Translations under genes and position numbers: made by a program
Notes under the pieces: model-generated
Databases searched by the model: none
What the model was told of the DNA's origin: nothing
Seen by the model: the letters and a program-made list of their open reading frames with translations, nothing else
Assembly (NCBI GenBank): GCA_031549145.1
Contig: JAVBQI010000082.1
Coordinates: forward strand, 12,937-76,936
Direction of reading: 5' to 3'
Source of the DNA: JAVBSX01 sp031549145
Lineage (GTDB): Bacteria > Planctomycetota > Planctomycetia > Pirellulales > Thermoguttaceae
DNA: 64,000 bases
Shown here: positions 34,860 through 44,504 of the stretch, piece after piece
Layout of the letters: each line of letters begins with the position of its first letter
Position numbering within the stretch: position 1 is the first letter of the stretch

Positions 34860-35594
34860 TCATTTTCCCTCTTCGTCGTTGCCGTACCAGGGACGGCAAA
34901 TCCGGCGAAAACGCAACAAAAACGGGCAGAGCCCCAACAAAAAATAGGTTCCCAAGAGTGACAAATACCCTTTTTGGATTTTTCGCGAAGAGGTCAAGAC
35001 AGGCGGGTTTTCGATCCATTCGAATTGCAAATTTCTTTTTCGACCCCATTTTTTGAGGGCGACGCAAAAAAAGATTTCCTCGGCCGCGTACAGGTCTTCC
35101 CGGAACCCGCCGATCGCTTCGAACGCTTCGCGAAGCGAAAAAAGAAAGCAGCCCGCCCCCCAACAACGCCGCCGGGCAAGAGCGTTCCAGAAATTCGTAA
35201 ACGCCCGAACCGACCAGGGCAGTTTGTCCCGGTCGAACCGGACCTTCGCCCCGCCGCCGTAAGACTTCCCGGATTCAAGCAACGACAACGCTTTGCCTAA
35301 AAGCTCCGGCGAAAGTGTCGTATCGGCGTCGAGAAAGAAGAGAAACCGGCCCGAGGCCGAACGACCGCCGGTATTCCGGGCTCGGGAAATTTGACGATGC
35401 GGTTCGGGAACGACCCGGGCGCCCCGCTCTTCGGCAACCGTCGCCGTCCGATCGGTCGAGGCGTTGTCGACGACGATCACTTCCCCGCAAAGTTCGGATA
35501 CGCTCATTGCCGCGTTCACGGAATCGAGCGTCGGACCGAGAAACGCTTCTTCGTTGTACGCCGGAATGATAATTGAATAATCGCAACTCATCAT
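34860..35594 (-). CDS. Family 2 glycosyltransferase
   Basis: 244 residues from the tandem ATGs at 35594/35591. A GT-A fold: YSIIIPAYNEEAFLG at the start, VIVVDNASTDRT for the nucleotide-binding loop, and FLFFLDADTTL for the metal-binding DxD. Acceptor-side residues follow in GGFREDLYAAEEIFF. A C-terminal hydrophobic segment (GYLSLLGTYFLLGLCPFLL) suggests membrane attachment. It likely adds a sugar to an envelope or surface glycan; the donor is unknown. The frame could run farther upstream to 35657, but that part is repeat DNA. A GT9 gene lies upstream on the same strand across a repeat. Confidence 0.88.
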   Translation of the reverse strand: MMSCDYSIIIPAYNEEAFLGPTLDSVNAAMSVSELCGEVIVVDNASTDRTATVAEERGARVVPEPHRQISRARNTGGRSASGRFLFFLDADTTLSPELLGKALSLLESGKSYGGGAKVRFDRDKLPWSVRAFTNFWNALARRRCWGAGCFLFSLREAFEAIGGFREDLYAAEEIFFCVALKKWGRKRNLQFEWIENPPVLTSSRKIQKGYLSLLGTYFLLGLCPFLLRFRRICRPWYGNDEEGK

Positions 35595-35607
35595 TGACCG
35601 TTGAGCC

Positions 35608-35746
35608 TTGTTACAATTCCAATAGAGAATGGTAGTTTGCCGACCTCCGGGCGGCAACGTGCGGTACCCCGCATTAAATGTCGGCTGCGTCGACGCGACC
35701 GCCCGGAGGTCGGTCGCCTACCTTCCCCAATTCTTGACTGTAACAA
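35608..35746. repeat. Inverted-repeat element with ttgttaca ends
   Basis: The left arm ttgttacaattccaatagag with gccgacctccgggcgg pairs with ccgcccggaggtcgg and ending tgactgtaacaa. It is about 139 bp and sits between the two glycosyltransferase genes. A half copy of the same element is at 49934-49996. Confidence 0.75.
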
Positions 35747-35777
35747 AGCAGTAGGCGATTGGAAAGCCGGGCGCGAA

Positions 35778-36932
35778 TCAGGCGACGTTTTTTCTTTCGG
35801 ACGGGATCGGAATGCTGACCGCCGTCTCCTCGCCGGAAAGCTTTGTGAGCAACCGATCGCAAGAATCGCAAACATCACCGACCTCGATCGCGCCCATTAG
35901 ATCGCGGCCCGCCCGTCGCGGTCGGGGCCGAACGCCGGAGAGAAATCGCTTCTGAACCGCGATGTTCGCTTCTCCGTAAGGCCCGTTGCGACGGGCGAGC
36001 GTCGGACCGAACAAACCGATGCACGGAACGTCCGCGGCTGCCGCTAAATGTAACGGATCCGCGTCGGAACCGAGAAAAAGTGTCGCCTTCCGAAGCAAGG
36101 CCGCCAGTTCCGGGAACGATGCCTTCGGCGCACAAAGAGCCGAGCCGCCCGAATGTTCGACCGCCGTTTTCGCCAATCTTCGCTCCGATTTTCGTTCCCA
36201 AACCAGGAGTGTCGGCAAGTTCCATTGTTCTTTCAAATGCCGCGCGACCGCTCCCCAACGATCGGCCGGCCATCTTTTCGATTCGAAAAACGCCCCGAGG
36301 TGCATGATCGCGAACGATTCGCCGAATCCGAGATCGTGCAGAGTTTGTTCCGCGATTCGAGCGTCGATTTCCCGTTCCGGCAAATCAAACGCGAGGCTGC
36401 CGCCGACGATCCCGAGCGGTTCCAAAAGCTGGAAATTTCGCTCGACGATATGTTCGGCGTTCGGCAAGACGCGGATGTTGTTGAAAAAACGGCTCCCCTC
36501 CCGGGCTTCCGGACCGTCGAACCCGATCCGGTATCGTGCTCCGGAAATCCAGGCGGCAAAGGCGCTTTTCAAAAGACCTTGGGCATCGATCGTCAAATCC
36601 GGGGCAAAGGCCCGCAGCCGACGCCGCAGCTGCAAAACCGCTTTCGGCGACTGCATCCAGCCTTTTTTGACGATCATCAGCCGGTCGATCCCCCCGTGCC
36701 CGCTCAAAAGGCCCGAACTGTTTTCCTCGACCAACCAGGCGATTTGCGCATGGGGATAACGAATCCGTAGCGCGGCCAAAACCGGCAATGTGTGAACGAC
36801 ATCGCCCGGCGAACTGAGTCGGACAATCAAAATTCTTCGGGGCGACCGAAAAGGATCAGGGGAAGATTTTTTGGAAAACACCGCGGACCCGTTGGGAAAA
36901 ACAAAAATCGAAGAGGAAAAATCAAATTCCAA
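35778..36932 (-). CDS. Family 9 glycosyltransferase (heptosyltransferase-like)
   Basis: 384 residues as an open frame from a TTG at 36932; a GTG at 36881 is an alternative, and the family start is at about RRILIVRLSSPGDVVHTLPV. GT-B fold: the N-terminal half keeps GDVVHTLPVLAALR; the C-terminal half has GLFGPT preceded by LFLGSDADPLHLAAAADVPC, the signature of WaaC/WaaF-type ADP-heptose transferases. These build the inner core of lipopolysaccharide in the cytoplasmic membrane. The start codon is uncertain, as no ATG or clear ribosome-binding site was seen. It is transcribed together with, or ahead of, the GT2 gene. Confidence 0.87.
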   Translation of the reverse strand: MEFDFSSSIFVFPNGSAVFSKKSSPDPFRSPRRILIVRLSSPGDVVHTLPVLAALRIRYPHAQIAWLVEENSSGLLSGHGGIDRLMIVKKGWMQSPKAVLQLRRRLRAFAPDLTIDAQGLLKSAFAAWISGARYRIGFDGPEAREGSRFFNNIRVLPNAEHIVERNFQLLEPLGIVGGSLAFDLPEREIDARIAEQTLHDLGFGESFAIMHLGAFFESKRWPADRWGAVARHLKEQWNLPTLLVWERKSERRLAKTAVEHSGGSALCAPKASFPELAALLRKATLFLGSDADPLHLAAAADVPCIGLFGPTLARRNGPYGEANIAVQKRFLSGVRPRPRRAGRDLMGAIEVGDVCDSCDRLLTKLSGEETAVSIPIPSERKNVA

Positions 36933-37290
36933 TGGTCAAAAGAAGGCTCTTCCATTTTTATCGCCAATATCGACTCGATTTTCTTTCCTTTCTAAACGAC
37001 GTGTCAAAATTGGAAAAATCGTTAGGCCTATTTGATTATATCCTGATAATAACGATTTTAATGACAGGGAAGAATAATCATGCAAAAATTCTCTAATTTT
37101 CTGCTTTTTCTCTGTTTCTTCTTGGCACGAAACGCACAAACGACCTAATTTAAAGAGGTTAGCGAATGATTCATGTCATTTCCCGAGACAAAAAATAGCA
37201 AGCCGGCTTCGGACTTAGCGGCGTTACAAACTGTCGCTTTGTTCAAGATTGGCTCGTAAAAGAATAAACAATCAGCCTTCTTTTCGAAAC
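36933..37290. other. Gap between divergent genes, no gene seen
   Basis: AT-rich region of about 360 bp between the GT9 gene and a conserved hypothetical gene. A 67-residue frame on the minus strand here has no recognisable features. Promoters for both neighbours are expected here, but no clear -35/-10 pair stands out. Confidence 0.3.
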
Positions 37291-37983
37291 ATGGGCTTCT
37301 TAAAACGATTTTTCAGAGATGTATTCCGGGACGAATCTTTGGCGGAGGGATACAACAGTTTCGAGCAGGTCCCGAAAGTCGAATTGGAATCGCACCTTTC
37401 GGTCGCCCGATACGGGAATTTCGTCCTGACCGATGCGATTCGACCGTCGTTCGATTTGAAAATCGTCCCCGAACAGGGATTTCGGCACGATCGTTATCGC
37501 GACCCTTCGAATCACACCTCCGTCCCCGTGCTTATGGCAGCCGTCTCGCGGGAGAATCTTTTCGAGACGTTTCTCGATCTCCTCGATCCGCTCGGCTCGA
37601 TCGTCGATGTCGTTTTGGAAACCAGTCACAAACAAGGAAAACGCGGGCACGACGACCTATATCGCGAACATATCGATTTACCGGTTCTCAAAAGTCATCT
37701 TTATTCTTTCGAAGAGCTGCTCATGAACGACGGTTGCACAGGCATCGCGGTTCTCAATCCGTCGATCCCCGTCGAGATTCAATTCGACGAACACAAACTG
37801 CTGATCGTTTACGGGGAGGACGTTCGGCCTTTTGAACGGATTTTCGCGGAAAAAAACATACCGCTTAAAGAACAGGTCCGGTTTTTGACCGAAGCCGAAC
37901 ATGTTCATTCTTCGAAGGGGGAATACATCGAGCTGTTCTCCTCGCTGCAAACCACGCTGGGAATGGACGACGGGTTTCACTAG
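37291..37983 (+). CDS. Conserved protein of unknown function
   Basis: 230 residues from the ATG at 37291 (MGFLKRFFRDVFRDESL); the frame is open 14 codons farther upstream from a TTG. Soluble, acidic and mixed alpha/beta, with no signal peptide, membrane helix or recognised motif. The region GCTGIAVLNPSIPVEIQFDE and the even hydrophobic spacing show a real protein. It ends 17 bp before the convergent ThpR gene. The function cannot be inferred. Confidence 0.6.
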   Translation: MGFLKRFFRDVFRDESLAEGYNSFEQVPKVELESHLSVARYGNFVLTDAIRPSFDLKIVPEQGFRHDRYRDPSNHTSVPVLMAAVSRENLFETFLDLLDPLGSIVDVVLETSHKQGKRGHDDLYREHIDLPVLKSHLYSFEELLMNDGCTGIAVLNPSIPVEIQFDEHKLLIVYGEDVRPFERIFAEKNIPLKEQVRFLTEAEHVHSSKGEYIELFSSLQTTLGMDDGFH

Positions 37984-38000
37984 AATACCGATTCGGCTGG

Positions 38001-38579
38001 TCAGCCGTTCCCCAAAGGGGCGGAGGCCAATCGCGTGTAAACCGGGCCTCGAGAGGTCAGTTCGCTACCAAAAAGAACGATTTCCCCGACGGGACACGAT
38101 CCGAAGGCGCGTGCCTTATCGGCATCCGGCAGGAACGAGAAAAAATCGCTCGAAAACGCGTCCCGTTTGATCCAGCCGATCGTCAAGTGCGGCGAAAAAC
38201 GGCGGTTTTCCTTCGCGTAGCCGATTTCGAACATCTTTTCCTCGATCAACACAGCCAAGTCGATCAGGCTTTCGCTCCCCTGTCGGCAGCCGATCCAAAG
38301 CGTTTTCGGCGATTTCAGGTTCGGAAACGCTCCCAGTCCCTGCAATTCCAAATCGAACGAGACCGTTTGTCGGGCCGCCGCATTCGCGGTTTCGGCAAGC
38401 CGCGAGAGTTCGCTTGTCGGAATCTCACCGAAAAACTTGAGCGTCAGATGCAGGTTTTGCGTTTCGACCCATTGGACGCCGTCGTTTTGCTTTCGAATCG
38501 AACGGATCAGTCGTTCGATTGCGTTGCGAGCCTCACGGGAAAGCTCGACGGCGAGAAAGACGCGAACTCGATTTTTCAT
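38001..38579 (-). CDS. thpR: RNA 2',3'-cyclic phosphodiesterase (ThpR/LigT)
   Basis: 192 residues from the ATG at 38579. The 2H phosphoesterase motifs are HLTL (44-47) and HLTI (131-134), about 85 residues apart as in the family, with the usual start VRVFLAVELS and the WVETQNLHLTLKFFGEI context. It opens RNA 2',3'-cyclic phosphates and joins or cleaves 2'-5' RNA bonds in vitro; its role in the cell is unclear. The gene lies just downstream of the hybrid kinase on the same strand, 59 bp away, and may be its cotranscribed neighbour. Confidence 0.92.
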   Translation of the reverse strand: MKNRVRVFLAVELSREARNAIERLIRSIRKQNDGVQWVETQNLHLTLKFFGEIPTSELSRLAETANAAARQTVSFDLELQGLGAFPNLKSPKTLWIGCRQGSESLIDLAVLIEEKMFEIGYAKENRRFSPHLTIGWIKRDAFSSDFFSFLPDADKARAFGSCPVGEIVLFGSELTSRGPVYTRLASAPLGNG

Positions 38580-38638
38580 GGGAATTGAAAAGGACGAAGT
38601 GTTGAAATTCAGTCGAGCTCCGAATCCCGGAACAAAGA

Positions 38639-40882
38639 TCAACGTTTTCCCCAACGGAGAATCATTTCGGAAACGCGTTCGATGTTGATCGGTTTGGCGA
38701 TGTAATCGTTCATTCCCGCTTCGAGACATTTTTCACGGTCGCCGGACATCGCATGGGCGGTCATTGCAACGACCGGCACGTCCTGATTCTTGACCCCGGA
38801 ATCGGGAGCCCGTAGCCGGGTCGTGCATTGGTACCCGTCGAGTTCTGGCATTTGGCAGTCCATAAAAACCAGATCGTAATACTTGTCCTGCATTTTTTCG
38901 AGGGCGATGAGACCGTTTTCGGCGACATCGACCTCGTGCCCCAGGGAACGGATCATCGTCGTCGCGACAAGGATGTTGACTCGGACATCTTCCGCCAAAA
39001 GGATTTGAAGCGACTTGGCGAATTCGTCCGGCTGCTGCTGAGCTGCAACCTGCGGGTGCGTCGTGCTCGGAGCTTCCGCCTGGGCCGATTGAAGCGGCAA
39101 ACGGAACCAGAACGTCGAACCCTCGCCGGAAGCGCTCCGGACGCCGATTTCCCCGCGCATCAATTCAACGAGACGGCGACAAATCGAGAGCCCAAGCCCG
39201 GTCCCGCCGAAACGACGGGAGGTGCTGTAATCCGCTTGTGTAAACGCATCGAAAATGTCTCGAATCTTTTCTTCCGGAATGCCGATGCCCGTATCCTCGA
39301 CCTCAAAGAGAACGGCAGGTTCCCGGTTTGCCTCATTCTCAGGCCGGACGCGAACGGCGATCTTTCCCTTTTCCGTGAACTTGACCGCATTGCCGATCAA
39401 ATTAACCAAAACCTGCCGAATCCGGAGTTCATCTCCCAGGTAAAGTCCTTCAATCCCGGGATCGATCGTTTTCGTGAAACCCACGCCGCTTTCCTGGATT
39501 CTTTGCTTGAGCACCTCGCACGCCCCGTCGATGAGGTGTTGCAGATCAAACTCTCTTTCTTCGATCGCGAGGTGTCCGGCCTCGATCTTGGAAAAATCGA
39601 GAATATCGTTGATCACCGTCAACAGGGAATCGGCGCTGCCGGTGATCGCATTGATATACTGGAGCTGGATCGGCGTGAGCGGCGGGGTGTTTTTCAGGAT
39701 GTCCGCAAGCCCGATCACCCCGTTCATCGGCGTCCGGATTTCGTGCGACATGTTGGCCAAAAACTCGCTTTTCGCGCGGTTGGCCTGTTCGGCAGCCGTT
39801 TTGGCTTTGGCCAGTTCGGTATTTTTCCGCCGCTCGAAAAGCATGAACCCCAAAACCGGAATCGCCAAAAGGATCAGGTCGATGATCCCGACGAAAATCA
39901 TTGCGTTGAAATAGGTCGTCGCGGTCGCTTCCGCCTCCTCTTTATTGGTCAGGGTAATGACGTGCCAATCCGCCCCGGGAATCGGAACCTGGGAAAAACC
40001 GACATAGGTGGGATGATTGTTGATCCTGAGAAGTGCCGCCCCCGTGTTGCCCTTCCGAATGAAACGTGCGACTTCGTCAAAACCGTCCCCGAGGTCGGAA
40101 AGCATCCGGTCTTCGACGTAATCCGTCCCTTTGTAATAGACGACGGCGCCTTTACTGTCCGTCAGAATCGAGGTGCTGCGGGTGCCGGTGTTCGATTTGT
40201 TCATGATTTCCATGACCGTGGGCATATACACATCAAGACCGACGACACCGTAAAAAACATTCACTCCGGCAAGATTTTTTTCTTCGATCTTCTTGACGAT
40301 GCTGACGCAGGCCGCATTGAATTCGATGTCCATATACGTGTCGGTAAAGGCGATCCCCTGGGAATGGACGATACTCGCGAACCACGGGCGCTGGACCGTG
40401 ACCCAAGGGTCCGGTTGGGAGTGTTCGTCCATGATTTCGCGGGGAGTCATCAAAAAATTCCCCGGCACACTGGCCAACCAGGTCACCGCCCCGGACGAGG
40501 TTTCCCCTTTTCCCTGATAGGCGTCGTTGATTTCGACGTACATTTGGTCGGCCGCCTGAAACATTTCGGAGACCAAACCGTAGTTCCGATTGGTTTTCGC
40601 CTCTTCCGAGTTTTTCGATTCGATCATGTAATCGCGAATCGGCTTGTACTGGGCAAGAAGCAAAACGGTGTGTATTTTTCCTTCGAAAAAATGCGCGACC
40701 GTCTCGACCGTCACCTTGCTTTTGAAAATCAAATCCTCTTTGGCGCTTTCGCGAAGTTCCTCGTTGATTCGGAAAAGAATGCTCAAATTGCTCCAAAGAA
40801 AAATCCCGACGATCCCGCACAAGAGCAGGATTCGGAATTTCGTACTGGAAAAAACGGTGGGAGCCAATGTCTTATCGCTCAT
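38639..40882 (-). CDS. Hybrid sensor histidine kinase / response regulator with periplasmic Cache-like sensor
   Basis: 747 residues from the ATG at 40882; an in-frame GTG lies 3 codons upstream. Two transmembrane helices (about 17-37 and 320-345) flank a periplasmic sensor of about 280 residues with Cache-type features (WHVITLTNKEEA before TM2). Then come the HisKA dimerisation helix with phospho-His at about 380 (MSHEIRTPMNG), an HATPase domain (N, G1, F and G2 boxes, e.g. DTGIGIPEEK, FGGTGLGLSI), and a C-terminal receiver with phospho-Asp at about 675 (DCQMPELDGY) and TAHAM. It would relay phosphate to a separate Hpt protein, which is not in the window. The ligand is unknown. Confidence 0.93.
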   Translation of the reverse strand: MSDKTLAPTVFSSTKFRILLLCGIVGIFLWSNLSILFRINEELRESAKEDLIFKSKVTVETVAHFFEGKIHTVLLLAQYKPIRDYMIESKNSEEAKTNRNYGLVSEMFQAADQMYVEINDAYQGKGETSSGAVTWLASVPGNFLMTPREIMDEHSQPDPWVTVQRPWFASIVHSQGIAFTDTYMDIEFNAACVSIVKKIEEKNLAGVNVFYGVVGLDVYMPTVMEIMNKSNTGTRSTSILTDSKGAVVYYKGTDYVEDRMLSDLGDGFDEVARFIRKGNTGAALLRINNHPTYVGFSQVPIPGADWHVITLTNKEEAEATATTYFNAMIFVGIIDLILLAIPVLGFMLFERRKNTELAKAKTAAEQANRAKSEFLANMSHEIRTPMNGVIGLADILKNTPPLTPIQLQYINAITGSADSLLTVINDILDFSKIEAGHLAIEEREFDLQHLIDGACEVLKQRIQESGVGFTKTIDPGIEGLYLGDELRIRQVLVNLIGNAVKFTEKGKIAVRVRPENEANREPAVLFEVEDTGIGIPEEKIRDIFDAFTQADYSTSRRFGGTGLGLSICRRLVELMRGEIGVRSASGEGSTFWFRLPLQSAQAEAPSTTHPQVAAQQQPDEFAKSLQILLAEDVRVNILVATTMIRSLGHEVDVAENGLIALEKMQDKYYDLVFMDCQMPELDGYQCTTRLRAPDSGVKNQDVPVVAMTAHAMSGDREKCLEAGMNDYIAKPINIERVSEMILRWGKR

Positions 40883-41096
40883 ATTTACCACAAGGTTTTA
40901 CCGGAACACATCAAACATGAAACTTTCCTAAGTATATCATATTCCGAAGCGAGAAAAAGCAAAGGGTTGTGGACCAAAGAAGCCGAGTGCCGCCTCTCTG
41001 CCGTTCAAAAACATCAAATGGTTATTGTTCCAGTGATTTTTTGGTATACTGTAATTGAAACACTCGTCTTTGTCCCAATTTTTCCCGTCGAAACCC

Positions 41097-44000
41097 ATGA
41101 TTTGTCGTTCGACTTTCAGTCTTGTTCCGGTTGCAATTGTTTTTCTTATCGCCTTTTTTGTAAATCCGGCTTCGCTTCGGGCCGAAAATGCCTTTCCCCT
41201 CGAACGCTTGCAACTCGATTGGCTGTTCCAGGATCACGGGCTCGATCTGTCCGACTGCTTCACGAATACGGAACATTGCGAAGTCGAACGTAACCTTTTG
41301 CAAAAGGTCGTGTCCCAAATCGGCGAGTCGGGAACAGGCTTTCTTCAAAAAGCGAGCGAACTGGCCGAAGCCAAGATTGCAGGCAGCGACCCGCGTTGGA
41401 AAGAACTTTATTTTGAGGCGTGCGAGGCCCGTCGCGAGTCGCGGTTGAAAGCGTTGTTCGAGAAATACCCGCGAATCGTTTACACCAAGCACGCCGTTCT
41501 CGGGGCTTCACATTACGCGTATACGGAGAATCCGACCGACGCACAAAAAACCGAGCGGAACTCCGATTACCGCTTTGGGGCGCAGCTCTGTCTTTTGACG
41601 CTCAGCCCCGAAGGGAACGTCGTTTCCGAAGTGCTGTACGAAACGAAAACCGGCATCCTCCGCGATCCGGACGTGTCCTACGACGGGAAGCGGGTTCTTT
41701 TTTCGATGCGGCACAACGATTCGACCGACGATTATCACCTTTACGAACTTGAGCTCGCGAAGAAATCGCTCCGGCAGCTGACCGACGGGCTCGGTTTCGC
41801 CGACATCGAGCCGTGTTATCTTCCGGACGGCAACATCCTCTTTACTTCGACGCGTTGCATGCAGATCGTCGATTGTTGGTGGTTGGACGTCTCGAATTTT
41901 TACATGATCGACAAGGACGGGCATTTGATGCGACGGGTCGGTTTCGATCAGGTGCACACCAACTACCCGACCGTGCTTGAGGACGGCCGGGTAATTTACA
42001 CCCGCTGGGATTACAACGACCGGGGACAGATTTTCCCGCAGCCGCTCTTTTTCATGAACTTCGACGGAACGGGGCAGACCGAGTTTTACGGCAACAACTC
42101 CTGGTTCCCGACCACGGTTTTGCACGCCCGGGGCATTCCCGACTCGCCGAAGGTCGTTGCCGTTGCGAGCGGGCATCACACGCATCAGCGCGGCAAACTA
42201 ATCCTGATCGATCGGACGAAGGGGACGCAGGAAGCGGCCGGCGTCCAGATGATCGCCCCGATTCGCGAAACGGCTCCCGAACGGATCGATCATTACGGGC
42301 AGGGGGGCGAGCAATTCCAGTATCCCTACCCGCTCGACGAAACGCATTATCTCGTCGCCTTTTCTCCTGAAGGTTTTCCGGCCGGGCGGTACGATCCGCC
42401 GTTCGGGCTCTATTTTATGGACATCGACGGCAACCGGGAACTTTTGGCGTTCGACCCGACGATTTCGAGCGGCCAACCGGTCCCGCTCGCGGCCCGGGCC
42501 GTGCCGCAGCTTCGGGCCTCAGCGGTCGATTTCGGTCGGGAAACCGGGACGTTTTACGTGCAAGACATTTACGCCGGGCCGGGATTGGAAGGGATCGAGC
42601 GGGGAACGATCGAGTCGATCCGGATCGTCGCCCTCGAATTTCGCGCCGCCGGGATCGGGTCCAACGGCAACGGCGGCCCGGCCGGGGCCGCTCTCGTTTC
42701 GACGCCGGTTTCCTACAACAACGGAGCTTGGGATCCGAAAATCGTGCTCGGAACCGTCCCGGTCGAGGACGACGGCTCCGCCTATTTCGAGGTTCCCGCC
42801 CGAACGCCAGTCTATTTCCAAATGCTCGACAAAAGCGGGCATGTCGTTCAAACGATGCGGAGTTGGTCGACCTTGCAGCCGGGCGAAATGTTTTCCTGCA
42901 TCGGCTGTCACGAAAATAAATCGGACACCCTTCGCAACGAACGCCCGACCGTTCGCAAGGCCCTTCGCAAACGGCCCCGCAAGCCGGAACCGCTGATCGA
43001 TCCGAGCCGCGGCTTCTCGTTCGTCCGGGAAATTCAACCGATTCTCGATACGCATTGCCTCGGCTGTCATACCGACGGGAAAAACGACGACGGGACGGAC
43101 GCTCCGTTCAGTTTGCTCGGGAATTCCTATGTGCCGCAAAACCAGGCGGAAATCGATCTCTTCCGCGGAGCCGGCCGCGATTTCAGCGAGTCGTACCTCA
43201 ATTTGATACACAAGGGCCAATCGAACGAAATCGTCAATTGGATCAGCCCGCAGTCGGTCCCCTCGATGCTCCCGCCCTATTCCGCCGGAGCGGCCAAGAG
43301 CAAACTGCTGAAACAGTTTGAAGAAGGGCACAACGACGTTCGGCTGTCCGACCGGGAAAAACGGATTCTCGCCTGTTGGATCGACCTGTTGGTCCCCTAC
43401 TGCGGCGATTATCTCGAAGCCAATCTCTGGAGCGAGGAGCAAAAGGCCGAATACGCGTATTACCAAAACAAGCGGGACCGGATGAGCGAGATCGAACGGG
43501 AAAACATCGCCCTGCTTCTCGACCAGGCCAAAGCCGAAGAACTCCTGCTTTCCGGGGAAGAGGAGGAAAATGTCGTCTTCCCGACACTGAAAACGACGGT
43601 GTTCGATGCCGGCGGGCGGGAAGCGAAAGCCCGCTTTACCGAAAAGTGGTTGAATCAAAGGAAAAACCTCCCGATTTTCGGTCGAGCAGGCAATGGGCAA
43701 AACGAGTACCGCAACCTCGCCCTCAATCCGAACGCTTCGCAAGGGGAGCCGAGCTCGTACCCGCACGCTTCTTCGAACAGCGAATACGCCTCTTTGCCGG
43801 AATATGCCGCGAAAAACGCGATCGACGGGCAAACGGCCAACAAAGGGCACGGCAAGGATTTCCCGTCCTGGGGACCGAACAAACGGACCGATTTGTGGTG
43901 GTCGGTCGATTTCGGCCGCCCGGTCGAGGTTGACAAGGTCGTGATCACTCTCCGGGCCGATTTCCCGCACGATTCGGCCTGGACCTCGGCGGTTCTCGAA

Positions 44001-44174
44001 TTTTCCGACGGCTCGCGAGAGCCGATCACGTTCCAGAAAACAGACCGGCCGCAGGAGTTTGCGTTTGCGAAGCGGACGACCGGATCGCTCAAGATCACCG
44101 ATTTGAAGCAGGACCGGCCGCTCGGCTGGTGCGGCCTGAGCGAAGTCGAAGTTTGGGGGCGGGACCGCGATTAA
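41097..44174 (+). CDS. Secreted hydrazine-synthase-alpha-like c-type cytochrome with discoidin domain
   Basis: 1,025 residues from the ATG at 41097 (signal peptide ICRSTFSLVPVAIVFLIAFF). It shares with 18419-21382 a PD40 beta-propeller (RDPDVSYDGKRVLFSMRHND, DIEPCYLPDGNILFTSTRC) and CxxCH sites at about 601 (CIGCH) and 654 (CLGCH). It lacks the third haem motif and the N-terminal beta-sandwich, but adds a C-terminal F5/8 type C (discoidin) fold (about 885-1025: IDGQTANKGHGKDFPSWG, LWWSVDFGRPVEVDKVVITL), usually a glycan-binding module. A long N-terminal helical region precedes the propeller. The function is unknown; a periplasmic redox enzyme tied to polysaccharides is a reasonable guess. Confidence 0.82.
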   Translation: MICRSTFSLVPVAIVFLIAFFVNPASLRAENAFPLERLQLDWLFQDHGLDLSDCFTNTEHCEVERNLLQKVVSQIGESGTGFLQKASELAEAKIAGSDPRWKELYFEACEARRESRLKALFEKYPRIVYTKHAVLGASHYAYTENPTDAQKTERNSDYRFGAQLCLLTLSPEGNVVSEVLYETKTGILRDPDVSYDGKRVLFSMRHNDSTDDYHLYELELAKKSLRQLTDGLGFADIEPCYLPDGNILFTSTRCMQIVDCWWLDVSNFYMIDKDGHLMRRVGFDQVHTNYPTVLEDGRVIYTRWDYNDRGQIFPQPLFFMNFDGTGQTEFYGNNSWFPTTVLHARGIPDSPKVVAVASGHHTHQRGKLILIDRTKGTQEAAGVQMIAPIRETAPERIDHYGQGGEQFQYPYPLDETHYLVAFSPEGFPAGRYDPPFGLYFMDIDGNRELLAFDPTISSGQPVPLAARAVPQLRASAVDFGRETGTFYVQDIYAGPGLEGIERGTIESIRIVALEFRAAGIGSNGNGGPAGAALVSTPVSYNNGAWDPKIVLGTVPVEDDGSAYFEVPARTPVYFQMLDKSGHVVQTMRSWSTLQPGEMFSCIGCHENKSDTLRNERPTVRKALRKRPRKPEPLIDPSRGFSFVREIQPILDTHCLGCHTDGKNDDGTDAPFSLLGNSYVPQNQAEIDLFRGAGRDFSESYLNLIHKGQSNEIVNWISPQSVPSMLPPYSAGAAKSKLLKQFEEGHNDVRLSDREKRILACWIDLLVPYCGDYLEANLWSEEQKAEYAYYQNKRDRMSEIERENIALLLDQAKAEELLLSGEEEENVVFPTLKTTVFDAGGREAKARFTEKWLNQRKNLPIFGRAGNGQNEYRNLALNPNASQGEPSSYPHASSNSEYASLPEYAAKNAIDGQTANKGHGKDFPSWGPNKRTDLWWSVDFGRPVEVDKVVITLRADFPHDSAWTSAVLEFSDGSREPITFQKTDRPQEFAFAKRTTGSLKITDLKQDRPLGWCGLSEVEVWGRDRD

Positions 44175-44212
44175 GAAGAGAATTTGCCCGTACGGAGTTG
44201 CGAAATAACTTT

Positions 44213-44285
44213 CGTCACCCCCGCGCAGGCGGGGGGCCAGAGGGAAAGCGTAATCTCTGGATCCCCGCCTGCGCGGGGATGACGG
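44213..44285 (-). repeat. Palindromic interspersed repeat, copy 3
   Basis: Inverse of the copy at 971-1046 with few differences, closely like 2632-2704. It lies 39 bp after the stop of the haem-protein gene. The short flanking aaataactttcgtca resembles that of copy 2, so element flanks may belong to the unit. No gene is seen in 44286-44504. Confidence 0.85.
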
Positions 44286-44504
44286 ATATTATTTCATCCT
44301 CTCAAAGGTCATTATCTTGACTTTGCCCTAACGCGGTTCGCTCACCAAAATTTTGGCAAAAACGGGGAAAACCATTGACTTTTCTCCCATTTCGGATTGA
44401 AATGGAAAGTATATTAAGGGGGATTACATCCTCATAAAACATTATTGAATTGGTGATTTATATTTTTCGTTTTTATACATCATTAATATTTGAGGCGGTG
44501 TGCA

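Noticed and set aside
36936..37139. 67-codon minus-strand frame in the gap before the conserved hypothetical gene
   Set aside because: No motif, no ribosome-binding site, and the composition follows the AT-rich background.
38828..41293. Open frame of 821 codons on the + strand covering the hybrid kinase
   Set aside because: It overlaps the well-supported kinase and the start of the next gene, and its translation is low-complexity Arg/Asp/Gly text with no motif.
44374..44414. TTGACT and TATATT upstream of the pseudopilin gene considered as a promoter
   Set aside because: The spacing between them is about 29 bp, too long for a sigma-70 promoter; the hexamer at the proper distance is a poor -10.
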